DNA of 64,000 bases from Pegethrix bostrychoides GSE-TBD4-15B (GTDB lineage Bacteria; Cyanobacteriota; Cyanobacteriia; Elainellales; Elainellaceae). The position numbers and the translations under genes were made by a program. This document shows, piece after piece, positions 25,493 to 33,387 of this stretch. The stretch is taken from NCBI GenBank assembly GCA_019359155.1, contig JAHHHV010000087.1:1-64000 (forward strand), in the 5' to 3' direction. Position 1 is the first letter of the stretch. Every line of letters begins with the position of its first letter. The notes under the pieces were generated by a model. That model was given only the letters and a program-made list of their open reading frames with translations, was not told where the DNA came from and made no database searches.

Positions 25493-27763
25493 CTATCGCT
25501 GGCCAACGGAAACTGTTCTGAGTTGGGTTGAGTGACTAGATAAAAACTGCGGCTTCAGCAAAATTTTGAGCAATAATCCTAAAGACTCAAATTCTCCCGG
25601 AGAACAGCGGCTCTTCCACTGCCCCGGACGGCAATAGAGCAGCTCGACTAAGCAGCGCTGTTGATCAAGACTTAGCGATTCAAATAGCAGCCGTACAGTT
25701 GGAAATTCACCGGTTTGATCAATCTGTGTGACTCCGCCTTGCAGCAGCAGTCTCTCTTCCATTAGCTCTACTTGAGCTAAGTCGTGATCAATTTCATCGA
25801 TTGCTAGTGCGTCAGATTGAGTCAAGCTAATTTCTACGCCTTCTTCCGAAATGGCTGTGGTAAATCCCCAGAGCGTTTGGCTGCCCACCTGAAGCCGCGC
25901 TACCCGTCGTAAGTTGTACCATTCGTAAGGGCTACTGCGAGGCACATCAACCAAAATTAACAGGGCGATGCTCAGCATCAGCAGGTTGTAGGCACTCCAG
26001 AGCCAGCCTAACCCAATTCCCTTCAGCTGCTCTGCAAGCTCCACAGGCATACTGACTTGCCAAGTTCCCATCATCAGATAGGTGCCCAAATTTGTCCAGA
26101 GGCTAATCGCAGTGACCATAAACATGGCAATTAGCGGAAACGCGAGCTGCCAGTTAAACGAAAAGTGGTCGCTTACTCCGCCTTTAGGTGTCACCTTAAA
26201 ACCTTTGCCAAATGGATTGAGCATGACTTTAATCACCGTCACAGCCAGCGGAAATGCCAAGACCAGAGAATAGATGTCAGACAGCACGGCTGAACGAGAG
26301 TGCGAATTTAACCAGGCGAATGTTGTGATCTGAGCGAGATAAAAAGGAATAAAGAAATACAGGATCTCTTCACCCGTTGCTCGAATTGGAATCACATGCA
26401 GAAACGCATAGGCCAGCGGCATAAACAAGAGGCCGACGCGAGCTAAGCTCGTAAACCAATGTAGCAGACCTTCCAAATGCGCCAGCCGTTGCAGCAGATT
26501 CAAGCCGGGAATCGTCAGCGGATTTGATTTAATAAAAAAAGCTTGCAGCGTGCCCTGTGCCCAGCGCGTCCGTTGAAGTGCCTGAACCGCAATGTTGTCA
26601 GCCGCTAGCCCCGCGCTCAGCTTTTCGTTCAGATAGAGGACGCGATAGCCTTTGGCTGCCAGCCGAATGCCTGTAAAGTAGTCCTCGCTCAGCGATTCGG
26701 TGACAAAGCAGCCTGCTGCGGTCAATGCTGAACGACGCACCACAAACGACGTGCCCGCGCAGATCACGCCGCCTACCCCGTCCCGAATCGGCTGAATTTG
26801 CCGATAGAACACCTCCTCGTCGGGAGTCAACGTATTTTCTAAGCCGAGATTGCGGGCGATTGGGTCAGGATTGTAAAACGACTGCGGGGTTTGGAGTAAG
26901 GCTACTTGCGGATCTTGGAAAAAGCCCACCGTGCGCGTCAGGAAGTTTCGCGTCGGCACGAAGTCAGCGTCAAAGATCACGATCAGCTCACCGCTGGTTT
27001 GGCCAATCGCGTGGTTTAAGTTTCCGGCTTTGGCATGGCGGTTGTCAGGGCGAGTGCGATACTCACAGCCTAGCTCGGCGGCGAGTGCCTCCACTTCAGG
27101 TCGCCGGGTGTCATCCAGGAGAAAAATCTGCTTTGCCGCATAGTCCAACGCCTGACAGCCGATAATCGTGCGTCGCAGAATGAAAATTGGCTCGTTGTAA
27201 GTCGGAATTAGAATATCGACAGTGGGCCGAAAGCTGCCGCTCAGCACGTCGTTGGCAAGGCGGTCGGCCTCCGGTCGGCGGTCGTTGGCGCGCAACAGCA
27301 AGCAGAGCTGAATAATCCCACCGCTGAGCAGCAGCAGCTCCATCAAAAATAAGCCCAGGCTAAACACACCATTCAGCGGCGTGCTCAGGTTTAATGTTGA
27401 GAGCGAGCGCCAGAGCAAATAGCGCAGGGTGAGAATTAACAGCATCCCGACGACTAGCGTTCTAGACCAGGCGCGGGGTCGCGGCGAGACTTTTGTGATT
27501 GCGATCAGCCCCAGCATCAGCGCCACCGTCCAAACTAGCAGATACTGTCCAACCTGCATTGGGGCTTCAATCCACATCGGCGGGCTTTCCTGAAGCTGAT
27601 TAAGCTGCTGGAAAATGGTGCTAATGGTTCCCTGTCTAGCAAACCATGCGGCCACCACTAGCCCTGAGAATGCCACAGTTCCGAAGATGACGAAAGTGGC
27701 AAGTCGAGGCAGCGACATGCTCCAACGTCGCAGGATTGACGAACGGTAACCTAGATGAATCAT
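25493..27763 (-). CDS. Cellulose synthase catalytic subunit-like glycosyltransferase (BcsA-like)
   Basis: A 756-residue inner-membrane GT2 enzyme that would polymerise a UDP-sugar (cellulose in BcsA) and extrude the glycan. About eight membrane helices flank a GT2 domain with all BcsA-type motifs: LLDDTRR, FDADF, SLSEDYFTG and QRTRWAQG. A PilZ-like C-terminal region starts near VARLQVGSQTLWGFTTA, but the N-terminal RxxxR c-di-GMP motif is weak (NLRRVARL). ATG at 27763 has AGAGGT 6 nt upstream and is preferred over a TTG at 27850. No bcsB, bcsZ or bcsC neighbours, as usual in cyanobacteria. Product may be another beta-glucan. Confidence 0.85.
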   Translation of the reverse strand: MIHLGYRSSILRRWSMSLPRLATFVIFGTVAFSGLVVAAWFARQGTISTIFQQLNQLQESPPMWIEAPMQVGQYLLVWTVALMLGLIAITKVSPRPRAWSRTLVVGMLLILTLRYLLWRSLSTLNLSTPLNGVFSLGLFLMELLLLSGGIIQLCLLLRANDRRPEADRLANDVLSGSFRPTVDILIPTYNEPIFILRRTIIGCQALDYAAKQIFLLDDTRRPEVEALAAELGCEYRTRPDNRHAKAGNLNHAIGQTSGELIVIFDADFVPTRNFLTRTVGFFQDPQVALLQTPQSFYNPDPIARNLGLENTLTPDEEVFYRQIQPIRDGVGGVICAGTSFVVRRSALTAAGCFVTESLSEDYFTGIRLAAKGYRVLYLNEKLSAGLAADNIAVQALQRTRWAQGTLQAFFIKSNPLTIPGLNLLQRLAHLEGLLHWFTSLARVGLLFMPLAYAFLHVIPIRATGEEILYFFIPFYLAQITTFAWLNSHSRSAVLSDIYSLVLAFPLAVTVIKVMLNPFGKGFKVTPKGGVSDHFSFNWQLAFPLIAMFMVTAISLWTNLGTYLMMGTWQVSMPVELAEQLKGIGLGWLWSAYNLLMLSIALLILVDVPRSSPYEWYNLRRVARLQVGSQTLWGFTTAISEEGVEISLTQSDALAIDEIDHDLAQVELMEERLLLQGGVTQIDQTGEFPTVRLLFESLSLDQQRCLVELLYCRPGQWKSRCSPGEFESLGLLLKILLKPQFLSSHSTQLRTVSVGQR

Positions 27764-28250
27764 GAATATACCTCTGTTCAGCACTGTAGGAGCTTGTCCG
27801 TAGAACCTCTCAATTCGGGGAAGTTCTAGCAGCAGGTCGCAGACTGACAAAATACTGACACAGACTTTAACTCGCTAAATGAGAAGAGCATGAGTGCTCT
27901 CTAAAAGTTGGCCAAATTTTCCTGGGTAAGTTCGCCTAAAACAACGCAAGCTGTGATCTGGAATAACAGGAGAGCGGAAAAACTGGGAAAAAATAGAGAA
28001 ATTAGAGGTGTAGACTCTTGTAAGAGGTAGAATAATGACATGTTTAACGTCGTCGCTAACGCAGTCATTCCGTACAGACCGCATTTCGACTACTTGATTT
28101 GCATCAAGTTCTGGGCTGATATTTCTGGGCTAATTGTGACAAATCTGCGACGATGCTGTAGCAATTGCTTTGTTCCTGATACACTGATTTCGAGTAGTTC
28201 ATAATCAACCTGTCCCTATTGAGTAAAGCCTGAATCAGGCAAGGTATGTC
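27764..28250. other. Divergent intergenic region of about 490 bp
   Basis: Separates the glycosyltransferase gene from the NHLM export operon. It holds the perfect FNR-type palindrome at 28094-28107. No small gene or structured RNA was recognised. Confidence 0.5.
28094..28107 (+). promoter_or_regulatory. FNR-type palindrome upstream of the NHLM export operon
   Basis: TTGATTTGCATCAA matches TTGAT-N4-ATCAA perfectly, 143 bp before the cNMP-binding-fold gene and about 330 bp from the divergent glycosyltransferase start. A CTAATT hexamer lies about 22 nt downstream of the site, at the place of a -10 element for an activator-dependent promoter. Confidence 0.6.
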
Positions 28251-29282
28251 ATGACAGAGATTCTGTTGAGAGAGCTGACCCGAAGCGATATCGACTGGAT
28301 GGCAACCGCAGGGCAGAGGCGAATTTTTGCAGCAGGCGCAACCGTGCTGGAAGCAGAAGCCACAGACTATGACATGTATTTAATTCTAGAAGGCGCTCTG
28401 GCGCTGCTGCTGCCCGGTGCAGAAGAGATGCAGGAGCTGTCGGTGCTCTCCAGCGGCGATATTCTGGGCAGCTTTTTTCTGTTCAACAGCTACAGCTTCC
28501 CCGTAACTGTGCAGGCCAAAGAAGCCAGCCTGCTCCTAGCCATCCCGCAGTCGGTCATGCTCGACAAGCTGCAAAAAGACGAAGCCTTCAGCGCTCGGTT
28601 CTTCCGGGCAATGGCGCTGCTGTTGGCTCACCGCCAGCAAGAAATTATCCAGCGCTCGCCCCGCAGCTTAGTGATACAGTCTCTGTTTGAAAAAGGGATG
28701 CTCTCCACCTTTAGCTGCCTACAGGATGGCGATCTTTGCTGGTTTTGCAGTCGAGGGCAAGTGCAGCGAGTCGAGCCGGGTTGGCGCATTCCGGAAGGCA
28801 AGCCGCTCGATGCACTCTATATTTTGCTGAAGGGCAGTTTGGCGATGCTCGTCTGCAATCAGCAGCGTCAGGCGCTGTCGCTGGCGTTTGGAGCCGTTGA
28901 ATCCACCGCCGCAGACTGCGTGGCCGAACTACAGCCCGGTGAAATCTTGGGAGTCACGCAGATGCTGGGGCTGGGCACTAATCCTTACGCTATAGAGGCG
29001 ACAGTTGATTCACTGCTGCTTGCCGTGCCGCTATCGCAGCTGAATACCCAGCTCCAAGCAGATCCGGGTTTTGCCTCCCGCCTGTACCGCGCCCTAGCTA
29101 GTGTCACCGCCGACCGCACCCAGCGAATTCTGCTGCGCCTGCGAACCGAGCGGATCTCTGCGCCTACCATGAGTCAGATGCGCAATGAGAGTGAGGCGCT
29201 GGGAGTCGAGGTGCTTCAGCAGATGTCGGTGGCGCGCGCTAAGTTTAACTGGCTGCTGAAACAGCTAGATGTCAAGGTGTGA
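28251..29282 (+). CDS. Double cyclic-nucleotide-binding-fold protein of the NHLM locus
   Basis: 343 residues containing two CNB beta-rolls, about 10-140 (LEAEATDYDMYLILEGALAL; LSSGDILGSFFLFN) and about 170-290 (WRIPEGKPLDALYILLKGSL; LQPGEILGVTQMLGLG), with no DNA-binding domain. Proteins with this layout accompany NHLM bacteriocin-type transporters, and the second NHLM transporter here has a similar N-terminal region. Neither roll has the canonical cAMP phosphate-binding cassette (G-E-x6-R-A), so nucleotide binding is doubtful; a structural role at the exporter is more likely. First gene of a + strand run with the secretion protein and peptidase exporter. The stop codon lies in a 13-bp duplication (29268-29293). 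Confidence 0.78.
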   Translation: MTEILLRELTRSDIDWMATAGQRRIFAAGATVLEAEATDYDMYLILEGALALLLPGAEEMQELSVLSSGDILGSFFLFNSYSFPVTVQAKEASLLLAIPQSVMLDKLQKDEAFSARFFRAMALLLAHRQQEIIQRSPRSLVIQSLFEKGMLSTFSCLQDGDLCWFCSRGQVQRVEPGWRIPEGKPLDALYILLKGSLAMLVCNQQRQALSLAFGAVESTAADCVAELQPGEILGVTQMLGLGTNPYAIEATVDSLLLAVPLSQLNTQLQADPGFASRLYRALASVTADRTQRILLRLRTERISAPTMSQMRNESEALGVEVLQQMSVARAKFNWLLKQLDVKV

Positions 29283-29376
29283 TGTTAAGGTGTAGGGCAG
29301 AATTGAGTCGCGCATCTGAAAACCTTACCTGAGATTATCTGAGATTATCTCGTAACGTTGATCATTTAGAGTCACT

Positions 29377-30018
29377 ATGGCTAATCAACCCCCTAATAAA
29401 CCCGCTCAGCAACCCAGCCAGATTTTTCGTCCAGAGGCGCTAGAGCAAGCTTCCTCAGTTGAGCAGCTCGACCAGCTGATGCAGGTGACGAGCCTCAAAG
29501 ACTGGCTGCCGCTGGCCTCAGTTGGGCTGTTGCTCACGGGCGCGTTAATTTGGAGCATAGTCGGCAGGATTCCCATGTCGGTAGAAGCTAGGGGAGTACT
29601 GCTTACGGAAGGCGATGGACAGCCCGTGGTGAGTCTGAGCTATTTTCCAATTGCCCAGGGCAAGCAGATCCAGCCCGGCGACAAGATTTTAGTGGTGCCC
29701 GATACGGTGAATGTGCAGGCTTACGGCGGACTCAATGCCACCGTAACCGCCATTTCCCCCACTGCCGTCACCGAGCAGTCTGTCGCGCAGCGGATTGGTA
29801 CGCCTGAGCTAGCAGAGCTAGTCTATGCGCCTGCTTCTGTGGAAGTGACCGCTGAGCTAGAGCCAAACCCAGCCAACTCGACGGGCTACCAGTGGTCGAT
29901 GTCAACCGGGCCACAGCAGCCCCTCTCCAACCAAACCCCCACTCACGCTCAGGTCGTATTGCAGCGCCGTTCGCCGATTAGCTATGTGTTTCCGTTCTTG
30001 CAGCGCCAACAGTCGTAA
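29377..30018 (+). CDS. NHLM-type secretion (membrane fusion) protein, short form
   Basis: 213 residues. The N-terminal FRPEALEQASSVEQLDQLMQ and LKDWLPLA motif, followed by one membrane helix (VGLLLTGALIWSIVGRI, about 48-65), is characteristic of NHLM secretion proteins. A periplasmic HlyD-like beta domain follows (IAQGKQIQPGDKILVVPD, then RRSPISYVFPFL at the end). Typical HlyD-type adaptors carry a long alpha-hairpin; here there is essentially none, so it cannot reach an outer-membrane channel by itself. It should pair with the two ABC exporters in this locus. Its stop codon is followed immediately by a 7-bp tandem repeat. Confidence 0.82.
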   Translation: MANQPPNKPAQQPSQIFRPEALEQASSVEQLDQLMQVTSLKDWLPLASVGLLLTGALIWSIVGRIPMSVEARGVLLTEGDGQPVVSLSYFPIAQGKQIQPGDKILVVPDTVNVQAYGGLNATVTAISPTAVTEQSVAQRIGTPELAELVYAPASVEVTAELEPNPANSTGYQWSMSTGPQQPLSNQTPTHAQVVLQRRSPISYVFPFLQRQQS

Positions 30019-30067
30019 ATGCTGAATGCTGAATGCTGAATGCTGAATGCTGAATGCTGAATGCTGA
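30019..30067. repeat. Seven perfect tandem copies of ATGCTGA
   Basis: The 49-bp array starts on the base after the secretion-protein stop codon and ends 21 bp before the exporter ATG. Each unit holds an overlapping ATG and TGA, so copy number changes the spacing between two cotranscribed genes and offers decoy starts near the exporter ribosome-binding region. Confidence 0.97.
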
Positions 30068-30088
30068 ACCTAGTATAGAAAAGATACG

Positions 30089-32404
30089 ATGAATATTTTG
30101 ACAGAACGTTGGTGGGGACTGGGAAGATCTGCGCCGCAATCTGCGCCAAAGGCTCCCTCAGAAAAGTCGCCCTCAGAGACGCGAGCCAAAGCAATTCGGG
30201 TCAGAACGCCAGTTTTGCTGCAAATTGAGGCGGTAGAATGCGGCGCAGCAGCCCTGGGGATCATCCTCGGCTACTATGGCCGGATTGTGCCGCTGGCAGA
30301 ACTGCGGCAAGCCTGTGGGGTTTCACGGGAGGGCAGCTCAGCCGCCAATATTATTCTGGCTGCCCAAAACTACGGCATGATTGCCAAGGGCTACAAAAAA
30401 ACGCTGGAGCGCCTGCTAGAGCTGCCGCCGCCCTACATTGTCTTCTGGCGCTTTGAACATTTTTTGGTGGTCGAGGGCTTCAATGCCGATTACAGCCTGG
30501 TCTATCTCAACGACCCGGCCAGCGGTCGGCGCTCGATTGCGATGGAAGAATTTGACCAGAGCTACACCGGCGTGGTGCTGAAGATTGAGCCGGGTGAGCA
30601 GTTTCAGCGCGGCGGACGCAAAAAAAGCGTGGTGGGGTCACTGCGGCTGCGGCTGCGGCAGTCCTATCCAGCCTTGATCTACTGCATCGCGGCAGGGTTT
30701 CTGCTGGTGATCCCGAACTTGGCGCTGCCGATTTTTAGCCAGCTGTTTGTCGATCAGGTGCTGGTGCGGCAGCAGTTGGGCTGGTTTCCGGGGCTGCTGC
30801 TGGCGATTTTACTGGCGGTGGGGCTGCAAGGGCTGCTGACGGCTTGGCAGCTTCAGGCACTCCGCAAGCTGCGGATGAAGCTGTCGGTGAGTCTGGCGAG
30901 TCAGTTCGTCTGGCATGTGCTGCGGCTGCCTGCCGGGTTTTACGCCCAGCGGTTTCCCGGCGAGATCAGCAGTCGGGTCAGCCTGAATGACCAGGTGGCG
31001 GAGGTGCTGTCGGGAGAGGTGACAACGACGATTATTAGCGCAGTTTTGGTCGGATTTTATGCGCTGCTGATGCTGCAATACAGCCCGCTGCTAACGGGGA
31101 TTGTCGTCTGCTTCGCCCTGCTCAACGTGGCAGTGCTGCAATGGGTGGCGCAGCGGCGGATTGATGTCAACAGCCGCATCTCGCGCGATTTTGGCAAGGT
31201 GGACGGCGTAGCAATTGCTGGACTGCAAAGCATCGAAACCCTGAAGGCATCGGGGCTAGAGTCTGACTTTTTTGCCCGCTGGGCTGGGTTTTACACCAAG
31301 GCGACCAACGCCCGATCTGAGCTGGCGCTGGTGTCGCAGCGGATTGGCGTATTGCCCTCGCTGCTCTCCACGCTGAGCATGGTGGCGTTGCTGGGCGTGG
31401 GTGGCTGGCAGATTTTGCAGGGCCAGATGACCATCGGCATGCTGCTGGCGTTTCAGCTTTTGACCCGTAGCTTTCTTACACCCATTAACAACCTGGTTAA
31501 GTTTGGCAAAACCTTGCAGGATCTATCAGGCAATCTGACCCGGCTGGACGATGTGCTGGACAATGCGGCTGATCCAACACTGACCCCGAAGCTGGCAGCA
31601 GGCGCGCCTACGAGCGCAGAGCCGCAGCTGAGCTTTACTGGCCAGGGCTTTACTGGCCAGAGCTTTACTGGCCATCGCTTGCAGGGCTATGTCGAGCTAG
31701 AGCGGATCTCGTTTGGCTATAGCCGGGGCAGTGCGCCTTTGATTCAAGACTTTAGCCTGTCGATTCGCCCCGGACAGCGGGTGGCGCTGATTGGCGGCAG
31801 TGGTTCTGGCAAATCCACCATTGCCCGGATCGTTTCAGGACTCTATGAACCTTGGCAGGGCGAAGTGCGGCTAGATGGCGTTGCTCGTGCCCAAATTCCC
31901 CGCTCGGTGCTGACGGATTCGATTGCGGTGGTTGACCAAGATATTTTGCTATTTGCAGATACAATTCGCCATAACCTGACGCTCTGGGATGCGACTGTAG
32001 CTGAGAGCGCCCTGCAAAAAGCCTGCGAGGATGCGGCGATTCACGAGGTGGTGCTGTCGATTCCGGGCGGCTACAGCGCTGAACTGAGCGAAGGTGCAGC
32101 CAACCTCAGCGGCGGACAGCGGCAGCGGCTGGAGATTGCTAGAGCCTTGGTCAATCAGCCTTCGATTCTGATTATGGATGAGGCGACGAGCGCGCTGGAC
32201 TCGGAAACCGAGAAAATCATTGACCAAAACCTGCGGCGGCGGGGCTGCACCTGCCTGATTGTGGCGCATCGGCTCAGCACCATCCGCGACTGTGACGAAA
32301 TTATTGTCCTGGAGCGAGGCAAGGTGGTGCAGCGGGGAACGCATGAGACGCTCTGGGAGGCAGATGGCCCCTATACTCATTTAATCAGCAGCGAAGCTGG
32401 CTAG
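30089..32404 (+). CDS. NHLM peptidase-containing ABC exporter (C39 peptidase-TMD-NBD)
   Basis: A 771-residue bifunctional exporter that removes double-glycine leaders and transports the core peptide. The C39 peptidase (about 38-165) is complete: oxyanion Gln45, Cys51 in EAVECGAAAL, His124 in FEHFLVVEG and Asp142 in NDPASG. Six membrane helices follow (about 190-480). The ATPase has Walker A IGGSGSGKSTIA, signature LSGGQRQRLE and Walker B ILIMDEATSALD. The linker before the ATPase contains an in-frame 15-bp repeat (FTGQ three times). It belongs to the NHLM type; its best local substrate is the triple-GG precursor encoded convergently at 32509-32769. Confidence 0.92.
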   Translation: MNILTERWWGLGRSAPQSAPKAPSEKSPSETRAKAIRVRTPVLLQIEAVECGAAALGIILGYYGRIVPLAELRQACGVSREGSSAANIILAAQNYGMIAKGYKKTLERLLELPPPYIVFWRFEHFLVVEGFNADYSLVYLNDPASGRRSIAMEEFDQSYTGVVLKIEPGEQFQRGGRKKSVVGSLRLRLRQSYPALIYCIAAGFLLVIPNLALPIFSQLFVDQVLVRQQLGWFPGLLLAILLAVGLQGLLTAWQLQALRKLRMKLSVSLASQFVWHVLRLPAGFYAQRFPGEISSRVSLNDQVAEVLSGEVTTTIISAVLVGFYALLMLQYSPLLTGIVVCFALLNVAVLQWVAQRRIDVNSRISRDFGKVDGVAIAGLQSIETLKASGLESDFFARWAGFYTKATNARSELALVSQRIGVLPSLLSTLSMVALLGVGGWQILQGQMTIGMLLAFQLLTRSFLTPINNLVKFGKTLQDLSGNLTRLDDVLDNAADPTLTPKLAAGAPTSAEPQLSFTGQGFTGQSFTGHRLQGYVELERISFGYSRGSAPLIQDFSLSIRPGQRVALIGGSGSGKSTIARIVSGLYEPWQGEVRLDGVARAQIPRSVLTDSIAVVDQDILLFADTIRHNLTLWDATVAESALQKACEDAAIHEVVLSIPGGYSAELSEGAANLSGGQRQRLEIARALVNQPSILIMDEATSALDSETEKIIDQNLRRRGCTCLIVAHRLSTIRDCDEIIVLERGKVVQRGTHETLWEADGPYTHLISSEAG

Positions 32405-32440
32405 ATATGGAAGGTGCAAGCTGCGTAAACATAAAATAAT

Positions 32441-32464
32441 GCCGTCATACGGCTGCATGACGGC
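32441..32464 (-). terminator. Intrinsic terminator of the precursor peptide gene
   Basis: GCCGTCAT (32441-32448) and ATGACGGC (32457-32464) form an 8-bp stem. On the minus strand it is followed by ATTATTTTATG, a U-rich tail. It lies between the exporter stop and the precursor stop and can end transcription of the precursor. Confidence 0.7.
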
Positions 32465-32508
32465 AAAACACTTAAACTAGATGAATTAGAAAAGGAACGT
32501 TAGACTCG

Positions 32509-32769
32509 TTACTCTTCGTTGGAAGGCTTGCGGTAATACTGACCGCCATCTGCACCGCCTGCCACGTTTGACAGGTCATCAGCGCTGAGTTCTTCAGCCC
32601 GCTTGGAATACTGACCGCCATCTTCACCGCCCGCTATCGTGGCCGCTTCGTCGGTGCTCAGCTCGTCAGCGCTCAGACCCAGATTCTTCTTAGAATACTG
32701 ACCGCCATCTTCACCGCCCGCTACAGTCGTCAGTTCGTCTTGATTCAGCTCTTCTTTTTCTGTAGACAT
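32509..32769 (-). CDS. Multi-core RiPP-like precursor with three GG/core modules
   Basis: An 86-residue acidic peptide built of three modules. Each has a leader-like helix segment (QDELTT, ADELST..., ADDLSN), a double-glycine site (TVAGG, TIAGG, NVAGG) and a core: EDGGQYSKK, EDGGQYSKR and ADGGQYYRK. At DNA level copies one and two share about 30 identical bases. The start is ATG at 32769 with GGAGG 5 nt upstream; a longer frame to 32829 lacks a ribosome-binding site. It lies between two NHLM ABC transporters. No LanM, YcaO, radical-SAM or other maturase is nearby, so modification is uncertain. A basic pair after each GGQYS/Y could be a second processing point. I know no described family with this core. 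Confidence 0.85.
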   Translation of the reverse strand: MSTEKEELNQDELTTVAGGEDGGQYSKKNLGLSADELSTDEAATIAGGEDGGQYSKRAEELSADDLSNVAGGADGGQYYRKPSNEE

Positions 32770-32860
32770 GGAATCCTCCAAATTATTCACAAGATAACTT
32801 GCAAAGCTGTTTACAACATCGTTCTTCAAGATCTAAGCTTGCCTAGCTAGCTCGTCCGGT

Positions 32861-32892
32861 TTGAACAATCATCCAGTTGAACAATTATTCAA
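32861..32892 (-). promoter_or_regulatory. Adjacent 16-bp repeats TTGAACAAT, one forming a dyad, upstream of the precursor
   Basis: TTGAACAATCATCCAG (32861-32876) is followed directly by TTGAACAATTATTCAA (32877-32892). The second is an inverted repeat TTGAA-N6-TTCAA. They sit about 92-124 bp upstream of the precursor ATG. A regulator site is plausible; spacing differs from the FNR-type palindromes. Confidence 0.35.
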
Positions 32893-33060
32893 TTTGGACA
32901 GTTGAGCAGTACGAAGCAGAGGGGGCTAAGCGTAACCTAATACCGTTACCTAACACTGACGTAATGCCAGCCTACTTGAACTATAGCGGATCAATCGCGA
33001 TTTTTCCAAAGATAGTTGAGAGGGCTGCCTAACTCACCTAGCTGGGATATCTCTTAGAAC

Positions 33061-33074
33061 TTGATACTTATCAA
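33061..33074. promoter_or_regulatory. FNR-type palindrome, precursor side
   Basis: TTGATACTTATCAA is a perfect TTGAT-N4-ATCAA match, 291 bp upstream of the precursor start and 313 bp upstream of the second NHLM transporter. It could act on either. Confidence 0.55.
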
Positions 33075-33290
33075 AGTACAGTCCTTTAATTAGATTCCGC
33101 TGAGTAAAGTATGAATAAATATTGAGAAAATCATTTTATTTTTCCAGATTTTCAGAAGAGAACTCCTTAAACCATCTAAAATCAGCCTTGGGTAAAACTA
33201 AATCATTTACAGCGCTCACTCTCATTTGATAGATTTAATCGCAATCCAGATAATTGGCTGATGAAACAGTAATTGGCTGATGAAACAGAA

Positions 33291-33304
33291 TTGATCTAAA
33301 TCAA
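33291..33304 (+). promoter_or_regulatory. FNR-type palindrome, transporter side
   Basis: TTGATCTAAATCAA is a perfect TTGAT-N4-ATCAA match, 83 bp before the second NHLM transporter ATG, a usual distance for an activator site at about -41 with a short leader. Confidence 0.6.
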
Positions 33305-33387
33305 TCATTCTGCCGAATTGTTTTGATGATCCCCTAAAGACTTGAACTGATCCCAATTCATCAGAATTACCTGAGAAAAAACGTCCT

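Larger units (their letters stand above)
32770..33387. other. Divergent intergenic region of about 620 bp between precursor and second NHLM transporter
   Basis: AT-rich regulatory region. It contains two perfect FNR-type palindromes (33061 and 33291), a repeated TTGAACAAT motif next to the precursor (32861-32892) and a 19-bp direct duplication TAATTGGCTGATGAAACAG (33251-33269, 33270-33288) two bases before the second palindrome. No additional gene seen. Confidence 0.7.
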
